Source: Tetracentron sinense (lineage: Eukaryota > Streptophyta > Magnoliopsida > Trochodendrales > Trochodendraceae). Taken from it: DNA of 64,000 bases. Location of the stretch: the NCBI GenBank assembly GCA_015143295.1, contig CM026562.1, positions 8,274,041-8,338,040 on the forward strand, in the 5' to 3' direction. Made by a program: the position numbers and the translations under genes. Under the pieces are notes generated by a model that saw only the letters and a list, made by a program, of their open reading frames with translations, searched no databases and was not told the origin of the DNA. Shown here piece after piece: positions 12,001 to 24,300 of this stretch (position 1 is the first letter of the stretch; each line of letters starts with the position of its first letter).

Positions 12001-13380
12001 TGAAGGAAATGTTCAAAGTTTTCTTTAGTACATGGGAAGTACACTACATGACTTTCACTTCCCATTTACCTGTGAATGAGATGGCTTGAACAGCAGCACA
12101 ATAAATACATTTAACTCTACTTTTTCGTTTTGGGTTTTTCTCTTCCACTAATAGCATTTGTTGCAACATCTTTTCGTCGTCATACCCTTCAGTGAATAAA
12201 GGCTATTAATGGCTGAGCCCCCCTTCCCTATTAAGGCTTTGAGGCCCAACCATCTCGAGGTTAGGCTTAAGCTGTTGCTTTAGGCTTGTGGGGAAAGCTT
12301 GGGTCTAATGGTTTGGGTTCATGTATAGTATGATGGGACTGACACTCAAGATTTAAAATCCCGGTTTCGTTCAACCCCACCGATATCGATATGATTAGGA
12401 TTTTGGAAACACGATTTCGCTGGGATTTCAGGAATTTCAGGTCAAATTTTGGAATTTTCGGGATTTCAGAAATTTGATTTTAACTAGTTTTATTATATTA
12501 TTTTTTATTAAAATTTCGAAATATTCCAAAATATTTCGATATTTTAAACAAAATTTCATTAAATTTTGGAATTTTATATATTTATTTTAGAAATAATATA
12601 ATAGTATTTATATAAATATATAAATTTTAATACTATATTATTTTTTACATATATTTTTCATAAAATATATATATATAATAACAAAGAATTCGAAATCCCA
12701 CCGAGATAAATTAGTCACATATATAAATGGAGTTTTTTCACTTTTTGACTTTTCATTTTCGGTGACTAATTGTATAAATAAATGTAATAATTCTTAATAT
12801 GATCAGAGTTTTCTTTTATAACTGTGATGATGAATATTATAAAACCTCTAATTTTCACTTGTTTTATCTTTGCGCACAAATTTTGAACATAATCTCTAAC
12901 CCTCGCAGAATCTTCCTCAAACTATTACTCTACATCAAATGTCTCGTTCAACCTCTGACATCAGCTCTTTTTATAGTAAGTTTCACCCAAATGATTAAAT
13001 AAATTAATGTTTATTCTTATTTAGAAATAAATATTTTATTTCAAAGTCTCCTGTTAAAACTGCATACATACATCGGGGGAATGTTTTAAACACATTGTTA
13101 TGTATTTATTAATTACACAGCCATGTTAGGAACATAACGTATTGAAGCAGAGCCAAATACCAGTGACCCTTTTACTTTGAAAAGAAAAAATATGAATGTT
13201 GATGATAATTTAAATTTTATATCAATATATTTATTTTGGAACAAAACAATTAGAATATTTAGCCCAAAATATTCAACATCTTACTCAGAAACAATTAAAG
13301 AGTAACATTTGCTTTAAATTCAACAACTCAAATCAGAAGTGTTGAAAATGAAAGAAATGTATGAGCACGGATTTTACTCA
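9006..13380. other. gene-free spacer with simple repeats
   Basis: No gene is supportable. Contents seen: another palindrome-rich fragment at about 10480-10610 (GAGCCGAGCTTGAATAAG, CTCGAGCTTGAACAC); an (AT)n microsatellite at 11048-11072; a (GA)n run near 11950-11966; and an AT-rich stretch at 12360-12720 made of ATTTCG/GGGATTTC-like words. Open frames at 11172-11423 and 11679-12089 have no recognisable domain or gene structure. Confidence 0.4.
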
Positions 13381-15140
13381 CTAGTTTGACTGAGAGGGTA
13401 AGCGGTTCGATTAAGTCCCTGGAAGGTATTAGGTATCCTGGGACCCCCGTCTAAGACGGTTACCTACTCCCTAGGTTTAACCCAAATTAAATCAAAATTA
13501 ATAAAATGTCTAAGTATTTAAAGTGATGCTAATCCAAGAAAAGAGAAAACCCTAACTAGGGTGGGTAGGGTTGCCTACGTACTTACCGGGGTGAGATCAG
13601 ACCGAGCATAGTTCTGGCACATGAACCCGTGCCAAGGTTAAGAGGAGTGTGTGTGTGTGTGCACCGGGGTGGCTAGGGTTAAAGGTTGATTGGTCGGGGT
13701 GGCTAAGTGCACTAGAGTGGTTAGGGTTTAGCCCAGAAATTAGGATTTGCACCCGGAGGCTAAGGTACGGGCCTGGAGGCTAAAGAATGGGCCCGGAGGC
13801 GAGGATATGGGTCCGAAGGCCAGGGTATGGGCCCAGAGGCTAGGGTATGGGCCCGAAGGAAAGGGTATGGGCCTAGAGGTTAGGGTATGGGCCCGAAGGC
13901 CAAGGAATGGGCCCGGAGACTAGGGTATGGTCTCGGAGGCCAGGAAATGGGCCCAAAGGTTAAGGTATGGGCCCAGAGGCCAAGGAATGGGCCCAAAGGC
14001 TAGAGAATGGGTCTGGAGGCCACAGTATAGGCCCAGAGGCTAAGAAATTGGTCCGAAGGCTAGGGTATGAGCCTGAAGGCCAAGGAATGAGCCCGGAGGG
14101 TATGGTCTCGGAGGCTAGGAAATGGGCCCAAAGGTTAAGGTATGGGCCCAAAGGCCAAGGAATGGGCCCAAAGGCTAGAGAATGGGTCTGGAGGCCACAG
14201 TATAGGCCCGGAGGCTAAGAAATTGGTCCGAAGGCTAGGGTATGAGCCCGAAGGCCAAGGAATGGGCCCGGAGGCTAGGATTAGGCCCAAAGGCCTAGGG
14301 TTAAGCCCGGAGCTAGGGTTTGGGCCCGGAGGCTAAGGATTGGGCCTGGAGCCTAGGTTCAAATTAACCATGGTTAAGGCTATTAATTGTGGTTTGAGGG
14401 TATGCACCAGAGTGGCTTAACTCATTTCCTATTGAATTTTGTGCCCCTAATTTTGGATGACCATAACTCCGTACTCAGAACTCCGATTTGAATTCCGCTT
14501 GATGTTCTGGATTTACAATCACAAGGAGCCAATTAACATAATTTTTTTATAATTTTATGATCTCTGTGTTACTACAGAAATCGAGGTAAAGTGGCGACAA
14601 AAACGGGTCCATCCTGTAAAAAATAGAATGTTGAACCCAACTTCAGATGCCCATAGAATTCACTCCCGAACTCCGAATCGAGTTTCATTTGTTGGGTTGC
14701 ACTCCAAAAGATGGAAATAAAATGAAAATGATTTTTTAGGGATTTATGGATTTACTGATCGGTTTAGATTTTCATAATGAGTTTCGGTTATAACATGGTC
14801 TATATCAGATAGTATCTGAAAAAAATAATAAAAATCATATTCACAATATACATGAAAAAATAGTAATATGTCCAAGATTTTGTCCAAAAATACAATCATT
14901 TGATCCCTCAATCGCAAATCACAAGTTTGCATGAAACTGTGTAATAATCGAGGTTTCAAGCCGACAACAGGGAGTTTGGCTTAGGTCAAGGGTGTTCTCT
15001 GGATGTAATTAGACCCAGAAGACTCCCGTAAACCTTTGATCATAGGTTTGGACCCTCGGTTTCGATAACATATGATATAAGCGCAAGCACTCACATGAAA
15101 TAATAGACTTTTAACTATGGAGAAGGAAAGAAAAGAATCT
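13381..15140. mobile_element. remnant of a Tat/Ogre-like retrotransposon non-coding region
   Basis: 13570-13615 reads TTGCCTACGTACTTACCGGG...GATCAGACC...ATAGTTC. It matches the layout of GCTGCCTACGTACCC...GATCAAGCC at 54427 and 55284, in the 3' region of the Tat-lineage element in this window. Such 3' regions are often rich in tandem repeats, as here. No gag or pol remains and the ends are not defined, so the lineage is inferred. Confidence 0.45.
13744..14356. repeat. 20-bp minisatellite, about 31 units, with a ~175-bp higher-order duplication
   Basis: Strict 20-bp period with consensus near CCCGGAGGCTAGGGTATGGG. Because 20 is not a multiple of 3, each strand's frames read as 20-residue repeats (Gly/Pro/Glu-rich) that are by-products. 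Units from 13931 and from 14106 run in the same order of variants (CTCGGAGGC, CCCAAAGGTT, TCTGGAGGCCACAG, TCCGAAGGCTAGG), showing duplication of a nine-unit block. Confidence 0.95.
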
Positions 15141-16403
15141 CACCTGCTATGTCCGTTGTAGAACAGAAGATGGGGCGTGGCTACTGGAGGCGTGGCTTTT
15201 TGATGCTGGTGTTGTGAACTCGATGGTGGCTGCACAGGTATGGTCGTGATAGGAGATGATGGTGAGGTTGCACAAGGAATGGAGCTAGTGGCCAGTAGCA
15301 GGCGTGAAGGGGATAAATCCCTGTTGTTGCTGAGCTTTGGAAGAGAGGAAAATTGGTGTTATTGTTGGGAGTTCCGTGGCCGCTGTAGCGAAAAGGATAG
15401 AGCCCAGCTACTGTTGCGCAGAGGTGGGGGCTTCAAATGCACACGAGATATGTTGGGCTGTTGCTGTGTGCGCAGATGGCTGCAACTGGCATGGCTGGTG
15501 TATAGCTGCCATTGTGGCCAATGATGTTGTTGCTACTAGCGAGTCTATGGATTAGAGGGAAGAAGGAAGGGAGAAGAGTTGCTAAGGTGACTACTCTTGA
15601 GTCACAATTACTAAGAGCACAATCATCTGCTGGTAGCTCATGGTTTGTTTCACTAGTTAGATAAGTTACAATATGTTGCTTTAATTCGCTATACCTATTT
15701 CTCATTTTTTGTATAATTTTTTGATAACATTGTCCATATTGAGTTAATAAATTTCACATATTCTAGGTCGAAGCTGCACAATCAATTAAAGAATTCTTTG
15801 AGGATTCTAGTCATTGGTTTGATGAGAAAATGAACAGCAGTGGACTTCCACTAATAATATTTGATGCTGCAATTTTTGGTCGAACAGTTCTTTAATCAAC
15901 ATATATCCTACGATAAAATGTCACAAATTTGTTACAAAAAAAGTTATCGGTGCAAATTTTATTTTGCAAAACATAAGGTGAGACAACTCAAAAATTAATT
16001 AATGTTATTTTGTTTGCTTTCCTATTATTATAACTGTAAGACCTACAATTTGAATTGTTATTTATTTCAAAAAAATAAATAAATTACTAAGGGATAGAAA
16101 GTAGGAACGTAAGAATATGTTTCTTAACCCTAAATAAGCAGAAAATACTACTTGAGTTGAATTATTGATACTAAGTAAATTGGTATTAGCCAAGGATGAC
16201 CAAGTACTCATTATACATTATAATGTTGAGTAAATTTCTGCCTACATCTAGCTCTCTTGTTATTTTGTTTCTTATGATTAGTAATTCTTAAAATTGAGTA
16301 TTCAATTGAAATTAAAATTTTGAATTTCATTATTCAATTACAGGGAACACTGGTGCTTGCGTTTAATCCTTCCACGCACAGATTCAGTGTACTGGTTGGA
16401 TCA
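15141..16403. other. spacer with a coding-like relic
   Basis: 15160-15560 is GC-richer with overlapping short open frames but no known domain. At 15765-15893 the plus strand reads coding-like (IKEFFEDSSHWFDEK, SSGLPLIIFDAAIFG), and 16342-16411 reads LVLAFNPSTHRFSVLVG. They may be exons of one broken gene, the second interrupted by the hAT-like insertion. I do not recognise the family. Confidence 0.3.
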
Positions 16404-16411
16404 ATTGTAGT

Positions 16412-18755
16412 TAGGGAGGCACAATGACCGATCGGCCTGTTTGTGCGGCTTGGCCCGGTTCGGCCCAAGATCGGCTCGAATTTTAGGCTTGATCGGGTCA
16501 AGTCAAGCCTAAAAAAAATCCAATCAAGCCGGGCTTGGACCAACCCCTGTTTGATTTAACCAAGCTCGATTGAGGCTCGGTTCGATCCGAGCTCAGCTCG
16601 ACTCAAATATTATTAAAAAAATAAAATATTATTTATATATATCATTATTATATATATATAATTTTTTATTTTTATTTTTTTTGAAAAAATGTATTCAAGC
16701 CGAGCTCGAGCCAAGTCAAGCTCGGCTCGAGCTTGAATCAATTTTGAAGGGAATCCAAATAAAAAATTATGTAGAATACTGGATCCCAAAGATCTTTACA
16801 CCATAAATAACAAATAATATTAACTACATGTTTAGAAAATTACCTCGGTGAATGATGTTCATCGGTGAAGCACAAAAAATGATGAATCGTCAGATTCTTT
16901 GTAGAGATTTCTCAAAGAAATACTCGAAGCTCGATTCTCTCTCTTCACTATCCCTTTGAAGCTTTTGAATCTATTCTTGGCATTTGAAGAACAAAAGAGA
17001 TGAAAAAATAGACTTTCTATCTCACAAAATCCTTAGGGTTCAAAACCTTAGATGTCAAAATCCTCAAAATCCCTAAGGGTTCAAAACCCTCGCTCACAAA
17101 ATCATATAGGGTCTTGACACTACCCTACGAAAATCCCTTGCCCTTGAAGGGTGTTCTCCCTAAGCCCACGAAAATCCAAGAGATAAATCTTGGGCTCCAA
17201 GCTATAGCTCACAAAATTTTTAGAGAAAAAATAATGAATCCACAACCCCACACGATTTGGGTGTTGGCTTATATAGATGTGGATCTTATCCAAAACTTGA
17301 AATTTATCCCATGGGCTTGGGCCCACCAGTAAGGTCCATTGTAAAGGGCTTTTATGGATATGGGTCAAACTCATATCCCATTATATTGAGTTAATTAAAT
17401 AATTATTATTATTATTATCCTTTAATTTAGATTAACATTTAATCTAAACCATAGATTAACATTTAATCTATTTATTAAATATTAACATTTAATCCTTGAA
17501 ATTATAGATTAATATTTAATCTATTATTCAAGCTTGTATTTCTTTTATGAGCATCTCCACATATTGCTCTGAGACATTCTAATCCTGGTTTACCCGATGT
17601 TATCCCATTGACCCTTAAATAGGAATGACATTGGAATTACAAGTAACGTGAGATATCCCTGTTGCAATTGAATCCTAGTGTAAGAACATCAACCAATAAG
17701 GATCCCGCCACATGAACTTTTTAATTCGATTTGATCCTTCCAATAACATTATCCCTAATGGGCCTTCAAGATTAATAGACTATCTAACTCATTGCCCATT
17801 GTACATCATCCGGATTTCGAAGACATTTGATTAAGTCATGAGAAACTATTTCTCATGTAAAACATTTTGAGAAAAACTTTTATTAAATATAATATATTTT
17901 ATTAAAAATATATTTCAAACTTATTTGATTTCAAAATCATCTGCGCAGGATTTAAGCTTAATCGACTGTCTTACTTAGAACTTGGATAATCTCTCAATTT
18001 AATGAGCATAGATATTTTGCTTGAAATTCATCATGACTCGAACAGCTTTCTGATTATCCAACTGTCACCTTATCGTAGTCCATCAGTTAGAGAGTACTTA
18101 GGTGCAATCAAAACAGTCAGATTATTACTCAGTTATAAATGAACTCATTAGATCTAAGAATCATCAAAACTGTTCAATATGAATAAGAGACCAACTATCT
18201 AATAGTATGATTATGCAAAAGGTTTCTCATTGCATGCAATCAGTCAGTGTACAATTTAAGCAACCCATATGCTGATGTGTAGTCTCCACTACAATAGTTT
18301 GAGATAAAACTATATCTCAATCATTGAAAACATCTTAGCATTGTGGCAACCATATAAGTGAAGTGTCCAGCTTCACCCATAGCTGTGACTCTATAAGGTA
18401 TAAGGAACTGGAAAGTTATATCTGCCTGTGATAGTCCAATACCTATCACGTAGCTTTCCTATAATATATCCTAGGGACCTTTATCGATATCTCATGATCA
18501 TGGTCAATTACCCATAATGAATTCACAACAGATAAAGAAGATGTCTTTATTAATCTAATCAATAAAAATCTTACAATCTAAATGACTTTTCAGGGCATAA
18601 TGTCTAACAAATTCAAGTCGAACCGAGCCGAGCTTTGAGCCAAGCTTTTGAATTCGGGCCGAACTTTTAAGCTTAATTTCGGGCCTAGAACAAACTCTTT
18701 CAAGCCGAGCTGAGCTTGGCTAAGCCCGGAAAAGCCCGGCCCAAATATAGCCCTA
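16412..18755. mobile_element. hAT-like non-autonomous element, split by a solo LTR
   Basis: Flanked by a perfect 8-bp duplication ATTGTAGT (16404-16411 and 18756-18763), the length typical of hAT elements. Ends are TAGGG...CCCTA. Its own sequence (16412-16744 and 18610-18755) is full of AGCTCGGCTCGAGC-like words and has no coding capacity. A 1.87-kb Copia LTR sits inside. Confidence 0.7.
16745..18609 (-). mobile_element. Ty1/copia solo LTR, Angela-like
   Basis: On the minus strand it begins TGTTAGACATTATGCCCTGA and ends CCCTTCA. The start resembles long Angela-type Copia LTRs. Flanks AATTT (16740-16744) and AATTC (18610-18614) match at 4 of 5 bases, as expected for an aged 5-bp duplication. 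Length 1865 bp. No primer site, polypurine tract or internal coding sequence adjoins it, so it is a recombined solo LTR. The (ATT)n at 17400 and the TTAACATTTAATCT repeats at 17430-17530 are internal. Confidence 0.75.
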
Positions 18756-18763
18756 ATTGTAGT

Positions 18764-19329
18764 TAGGCATATACACATACCCAGAAATTACAAAGGTCTT
18801 CAATGAGTAAGTAATTTCTTCTCTAAGCTTCACACGTTTTACATTTATATTTATGTTTTGTACTACCTTTATATAATTAATCAAATTACTGTCGTAAAGG
18901 GAAATTGTATACAAGTCGAGTCTTTTGAAAGACAAGAATAGACCCCACAAGAGCAAAATTTATTAATCTTAAGGTGAGTTTGACATTAATTAGTCATTTT
19001 AACTGTTGTTTCAGAGATTTTATGTATAAAACATAACTGACATTCCGATCATTCTTTTAATTTTTTTGTAGTGTCTCAAACAAAAAGGTAACTGGAAATG
19101 TGGTTACTTCACCATTTATACTTAAGGAACATCATCACCAGCAAAAAAATACAAACACAAGATAAGATTGATGATTGTTTTATTAAGGGTGATGAACCAT
19201 ATAGTGATATAAGCAATTGAAAAACTTAAAAAAGATCTGACTGGATACTTGAGAAATGTTATTGTTTAGATCAATTATTATTAGTCCATATATATATTCT
19301 GATCACACTATACAAAATTTCAATTAATT
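18764..19329. other. gene-free spacer
   Basis: AT-rich DNA. 18764-18850 continues the host sequence interrupted by the hAT-like element. Nothing else is recognised. Confidence 0.35.
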
Positions 19330-19813
19330 AATAAAAGTATAGTTTATTGTTGTTATACTATTCATGGTGGGGGTTAATTTATTCTATTATTTGCAAGTTG
19401 GTGTGTGAATAAATCCTTTTTTTATTCATGTATAAATTTAAAAGTGCTTGTGAGGAGATACAGGTGGTAGGAGTTGCATGAATGAGGATTTTAGCTTTTT
19501 TAAAAAAAGAGAAAAATCCCAAAAAAAAACAACAACAATCATCATAGTTGCTTAAAACATTGTGAGCTTTTAATTTTAAACAATCACGATTACTATTCAA
19601 ACCGTGATTGTAAGATGAACTCAAAATGACCGTATTTTGAATAAATAATCTCGGTTAATAGACGTATACAATCACGATTATATAACTGGGATATTTGATA
19701 CGACATACTATCACACGTCGAATGGTTATGGTTCATTCAGTGCGCTATAACCGTGATTAATGACCTACGGTTATGGATAAAAACTATGAGTGATGAGCCG
19801 ATTTCTTGTGGTG
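19330..19813. mobile_element. CACTA element terminus, copy A (right end)
   Basis: Ends TTTCTTGTGGTG at 19802-19813, the reverse complement of the CACTACAAGAAA-type CACTA terminus with one change. Subterminal motifs AACCGTGATT/AATCACGGTT recur at 19560-19800. 19388-19408 (TTTGCAAGTTGGTGTGT) matches the inverted sequence of copy B near 21800. The opposite end was not found, so this is a fragment. Confidence 0.7.
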
Positions 19814-20098
19814 ACGTCTTCTTCCTCCTCAAGCTTCACCTATCCTTACTCATCCTCTCCTAACATGAGTACTTTTTTTCATTAAACTTACCCAATTCAA
19901 TTTTCTTGTGGAAAACACGATTGATAGGGCTTGTCAAAAGCCAAATATGGTCGGGTTCATTGATGGAGAACTCACCATTCCAGATCGCCATGTCACCATT
20001 TTCTTTGTTGAAGCTACATTTATGAATAGAGAGATTGACAACCCTGATTATCTCACTTGGCGTCACTCAGATCACCTCCTACTTGGATTGATCACGGG

Positions 20099-20223
20099 TA
20101 GGGCTGTAAACGGATCTGGATATTATATATCTTAATCTGATTCAAATCTGTATTCGAATAGTTGGATAATTTGGATAGTAAAATAATATTCGTTTAATAA
20201 TTGGACCATATATGGATAGTGGT
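20099..20223. repeat. hAT-like repeat fragment
   Basis: TAGGGCTGTAAACGGATC at 20100 looks like a hAT-type TAGGG terminus, followed by GGATAT/GAATATT-rich words that resume at 20440-20580. The opposite end was not found. Confidence 0.35.
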
Positions 20224-20356
20224 GTATTTGGGGAGTGGGGGGGGGGTGGTGGCAAACCCCTACCAGCTTATTAATAAGGAAAAATTAGGGGGGGACATAA
20301 AACCTTACCCCTACAAGGATACAAAAGAGGGGGGGGGGGGGGGGGGCACATAAAAC
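20224..20356 (-). mobile_element. LINE-like 3' tail fragment with G tracts
   Basis: The minus strand carries GGTAAGGTTTTATGTCCCCC and TTATTAATAAGCTGGTAGGG with GGGGTTTGCC, the same order as the A-tailed insert at 41970-42123. The motif GGACATAAAACCTTACCCC occurs twice. A run of 17 G lies at 20330-20346 on the plus strand, with G10 near 20237. The LINE assignment rests on the tailed copy. Confidence 0.45.
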
Positions 20357-20639
20357 CTTACCCCGAAAACAAACAAACCAAACTAACAACATCAAAACTC
20401 AATCATTGATAATTAATCTAACAAACCATCCTTACATACGAATAAGTTTGGATATTTCGAATATTGTAATTAGATATTATCTTAATTTGGTTAATGTAAT
20501 CGGATGAATTCGAATACTATCCGAATTCAATTGAATATGGCAGATATAGATATGGAATTTATTTTTTATTATCCGCCAGATAATGGAGCAAACCATTGAT
20601 TCCCCCTTATTCTCCTTCTCAGTCATGAAGCCAAGAAAA

Positions 20640-21359
20640 ATTTGCACACCCAACAGAATCTCGACCATAATGTTGTCTTCTTCGGCGCCCAACATTCTTA
20701 CTGTCAAAGCAGAATAAAAATTACAATAAAAAATATTAATGGATCAACAATAGATCATCAAATCATGACAACCAAGTTAGAAATCAGTTGTCCTCTTCAA
20801 AGGGCTGTGGTTTCACACAGTAAGGGAACAAATTAATATACAACTTGCATAATACCAAGGGAGCTTATTAGATACTCATTAGATGATATTCCTCCAATTC
20901 TTGTCACTATGACGCTTCATGAAAATCAATATGCCGCATGATTTTCGGGCACAGGTGCATCCGCCTCTATGATGTCTGACCCTAGTAAGCTACATACTAT
21001 ATCTCCTTATTTCGGTCATAACCAAATTACTATTAATTAAACTAGAGCAGTAAGAGGGTTACGTGGCTGCTTTGGAATGATTATAGGTGCCAACCATGCC
21101 TCTTCTTTTCCTCCCATCTCTTCTCTTTTTTCTATATACCTTTACCAATAGCATTTCTTCTTTTCCCAAAGCAAACGCTTGGGAGGAGAGGACACACTTG
21201 TTTAGAGATCATTGTATCTATTCAAAGTCAATTTTTAAGTAGAACAGAGATACCGTATGTCATTGTTCGTGTGGGGATAAGAGAATGAGAGAGGGTGTAT
21301 ACAAAGGTGATTTGATCCAAAGAGTTGCAACAATTTGTATTCATCAATTTCATCTACAT
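20640..21359. other. spacer between Copia remnants and CACTA copy B
   Basis: Apart from the protease relic at 20880-21040, no element is bounded here. A pyrimidine-rich stretch lies at 21100-21170. Confidence 0.35.
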
Positions 21360-24300
21360 CACTACAAGAAATCGTCTCAGCGCTCACGGTTTTTATCTGT
21401 GACCGTAAGACGTTGATCACGGTTATCACGCGCAGACTGAATCACGACCTTTCGAGACGTGATCCCCTATGTATTTAATATTATGGTTTTCAATTGAACC
21501 GTGATTTCTTTTTAATATTAACGATCACGGTTTTTATTCGTCATTTAATATCTTAAGTTCTAAGATTGTTACCTTGAAAAATGGCTTATTCACCTATTAT
21601 AGATCACGTTTTATTTCTATAAACCGTGATTGTTTTTATTCAAAAATCACATATACTAGAGATACCGTGATGGTTTACTCCACATTTTTTACTACTTTAT
21701 TATTATTCATAATTATTGATTTATTTGAAACCCAATACTATTGTGCAGCCCTGCAACTTGTAACTCCTCACACACATTATTAAATTCATAAACACACCTA
21801 CTTGCAAATATAACACAATATACATTCATGAATTAAATAATATGAATTTATTTACAATATGAGCAAAATTCATATATGGAAATGTTATTCTAAACAGTAA
21901 AATTTCTCAAGTATTTAGCTAGTTCTTTCTTAAGTCCTTTTATTACTTTATCATTATACGTTTCTTGACCCTTGGATGCAAAATAATCCTTAATCTTGTC
22001 AACTATATTTATTTTCTTATTGGTGATGATGTCCCCCAAGTACATCACAATATAGTAGCCACATTCTCAGCTATATTTTTGTTTTGAACCCTATAGAAAA
22101 AGAGAATGAATGAGACTATATCTGTAATAATGTTTAAGCCATACAATTTTTAGTATTACAACAGTAGAAAGATTAATTAATATTGGTCTTAATTTATCTT
22201 AACATCAATAAATGTCCATTTTTAGGAATTCTATTCTTGCCTTTCAAACCATCCGTCGCAAATTCCTTAAATGTACTTCACAAAAGTAATTTGAACATAT
22301 AGTAAGATTAATACAAAATATAAACATATATATATAATGTGCAATATAAGGGAAGAAGTTACTTATTCATTGAAAACTTTTTAATATAGGACTGATCAAA
22401 TATCGGTCTGTAATGGGTCCCACCAGTACACTGAAGATGTGGCTAGATAAATTAGACTCAAGCACCAGTGTCTCCTGCAATTGAACAATGAATTGTAAAT
22501 TTTTTTTCAAATGAATACTTCAACTTAAAGAATTAATAGTACTCATACTTAATAAGTCAAAATAATATGAAAGAAGTAGGAAGAAACTTACCTAACATTA
22601 TATTGTATCATGAGTAGTTGATTATTCATTGCTAAGCGCAATTTTTTTGTTGTTTATGTCTTAGCATCCTCTCTTTTTAATGTTTGCTGAGGATTTAAAA
22701 ACATATAGTTTTTTTTCTCATTATTTCATAACACTATATATTATTATAAAATAAATAACAATTATAAGCGTGAGTCATAAAGTTATATTAATAATAGAAA
22801 AGCAAATTAATAAAATAACTTTAATTAATTTTTGAGTTGTTTCACCTTACGTATAAAAGAATCAAAGTTATACCGATGTCTTTATCTTTAAACAATTGTA
22901 CGACATCTTCTGTTCTAATAAATAAGGAATCAAAACCTTTCAAAACTTTTCTCATCATATGTTAAATGTTGAACTGCATCATCCTTGTAATTCTCACCAA
23001 ATCAATGCTTAAATTACTCCAAAGAAATTGAATGTTGGTTGTGCAGCTTCCACCTAAGATGGATGAAATCTATTAGCTCATGAATATCACTAACCGATGA
23101 AATCTTTTCATTTATATGTTTGCACCAATGACTTGTTAATTAAGCATCTGTACAAATTTATAATAATATAACTAATAGATAAGTTGAATAAATACGTATT
23201 CCATTTATTATATAAAAATTAGTAAGAAATATTATAGCATATTAAAGCAATATATTATAATAACAAATTTAGTGAACCAAACAATTTATATACCATTTAG
23301 GATGATCTACCAACAGATGATTGTGTAGACTGAAGAGCGATCACCTAAGCCATTAATTGCTTTATTTGCTCCTGACTTTTCCTATTTTTTCGCATTTGCT
23401 GGTGTTCCTCTTCTCTTTTCTCATCCCTTTTTAAATATGTCTACAATTGGAATTTTAGTTCTTAAACTTTATACAAACATGCCGAAGATTTGGTGCGTTT
23501 GGGGCAATTTCAATATGTCATGGGACAACAAGTTGTCTCACTGCCTTACCACGACCTGACTATTCTAGACCTAACACCGCCGTTAGGATGTCAAATCTCC
23601 CATCAGTAGGTATGCTCCTTTCATCCTCAGCATATTATTGCTCAAATAGTTCCTGCATAAGAAGCATTCAGCTAATCAGAGAATATGCCAATAAAAAAAC
23701 ACGCATAAGAAAAAAAAAATCAAATAAACACTTACAATTTCTGAAAACTTTTGTCTAGTGTCATCTGAAAAGTATTGGCCATACGCTCTTTGTCGGGCCT
23801 TAACCCACAAAGTATGTCTCCACTTTCTCAATTGGCTACCCTTGAAAAGAGGATTGAGACATTTGTCAAATATGAAATATTAAAGATTAGTATTTAGGCT
23901 AATGATTAGTATAATAGTTACATAATCTTAAATTCTGCAAATGTAAACACTTAGAATTTTCTTTCAACCCCACCATAACCCCCTACTTAGACGATGGGGG
24001 TATATATTCTTTTTTCTTATTTTTTTATTTCTATTACTTAAGGCCCTATTGCACTACAATTAAGCATAATTTCAAGTAAAGTACAAAGATAAAATATAAA
24101 GAATAAGTAATACATAATTAAGCAGAGATAGGACGGCTTAACAAATTACCAACCTTGAATTCATCAGAAAGAGTATACTTTACAAATGCATCCCAGTGTT
24201 CATACCTAATATGTACATATTTTGTGCAAAAATTTATTACATCGACATCTCCACTGGCGATAACTGGAGAAATGCAATTCATCCAGATGTACTTCTTGAA

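Larger units (their letters stand above)
19860..21050 (+). pseudogene. decayed Ty1/copia gag and protease fragments
   Basis: At 19908-20100 the plus strand reads KPNMVGFIDGELTIPD...NPDYLTWRHSDHLLLGL, matching the GFIDG...NPDYxxWxxxDxLLLxxL pattern near the N-terminus of plant Copia Gag. At 20880-21040 it reads ENQYAA-stop-FSGTGASASM and SDPSKLHTISPYFG, matching the start of Copia protease (DTGA...SHMT, LHxxxPY), with the active DTG altered to GTG. The two pieces are separated by unrelated repeats (20100-20640) and have stops. Clearly dead. Confidence 0.6.

Noticed and set aside
11679..12089. 136-codon open frame
   Set aside because: Low-complexity hydrophobic start, no domain, contains a (GA)n run; nothing supports expression.
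13960..14336. Open frames on both strands encoding Gly/Pro-rich repeat peptides
   Set aside because: They are by-products of a 20-bp minisatellite; the same frame is open on both strands and no start, promoter or splice context supports a gene.
15240..15705. Three overlapping open frames of 72-94 codons
   Set aside because: On both strands, no recognisable domain, no conserved gene structure; more likely chance in a GC-richer patch.
16403..18767. 13-bp target duplication suggesting a SINE/LINE insertion
   Set aside because: The extra matching bases are explained by the element's own TAGG start and final A; the 8-bp duplication with TAGGG/CCCTA ends fits hAT better.
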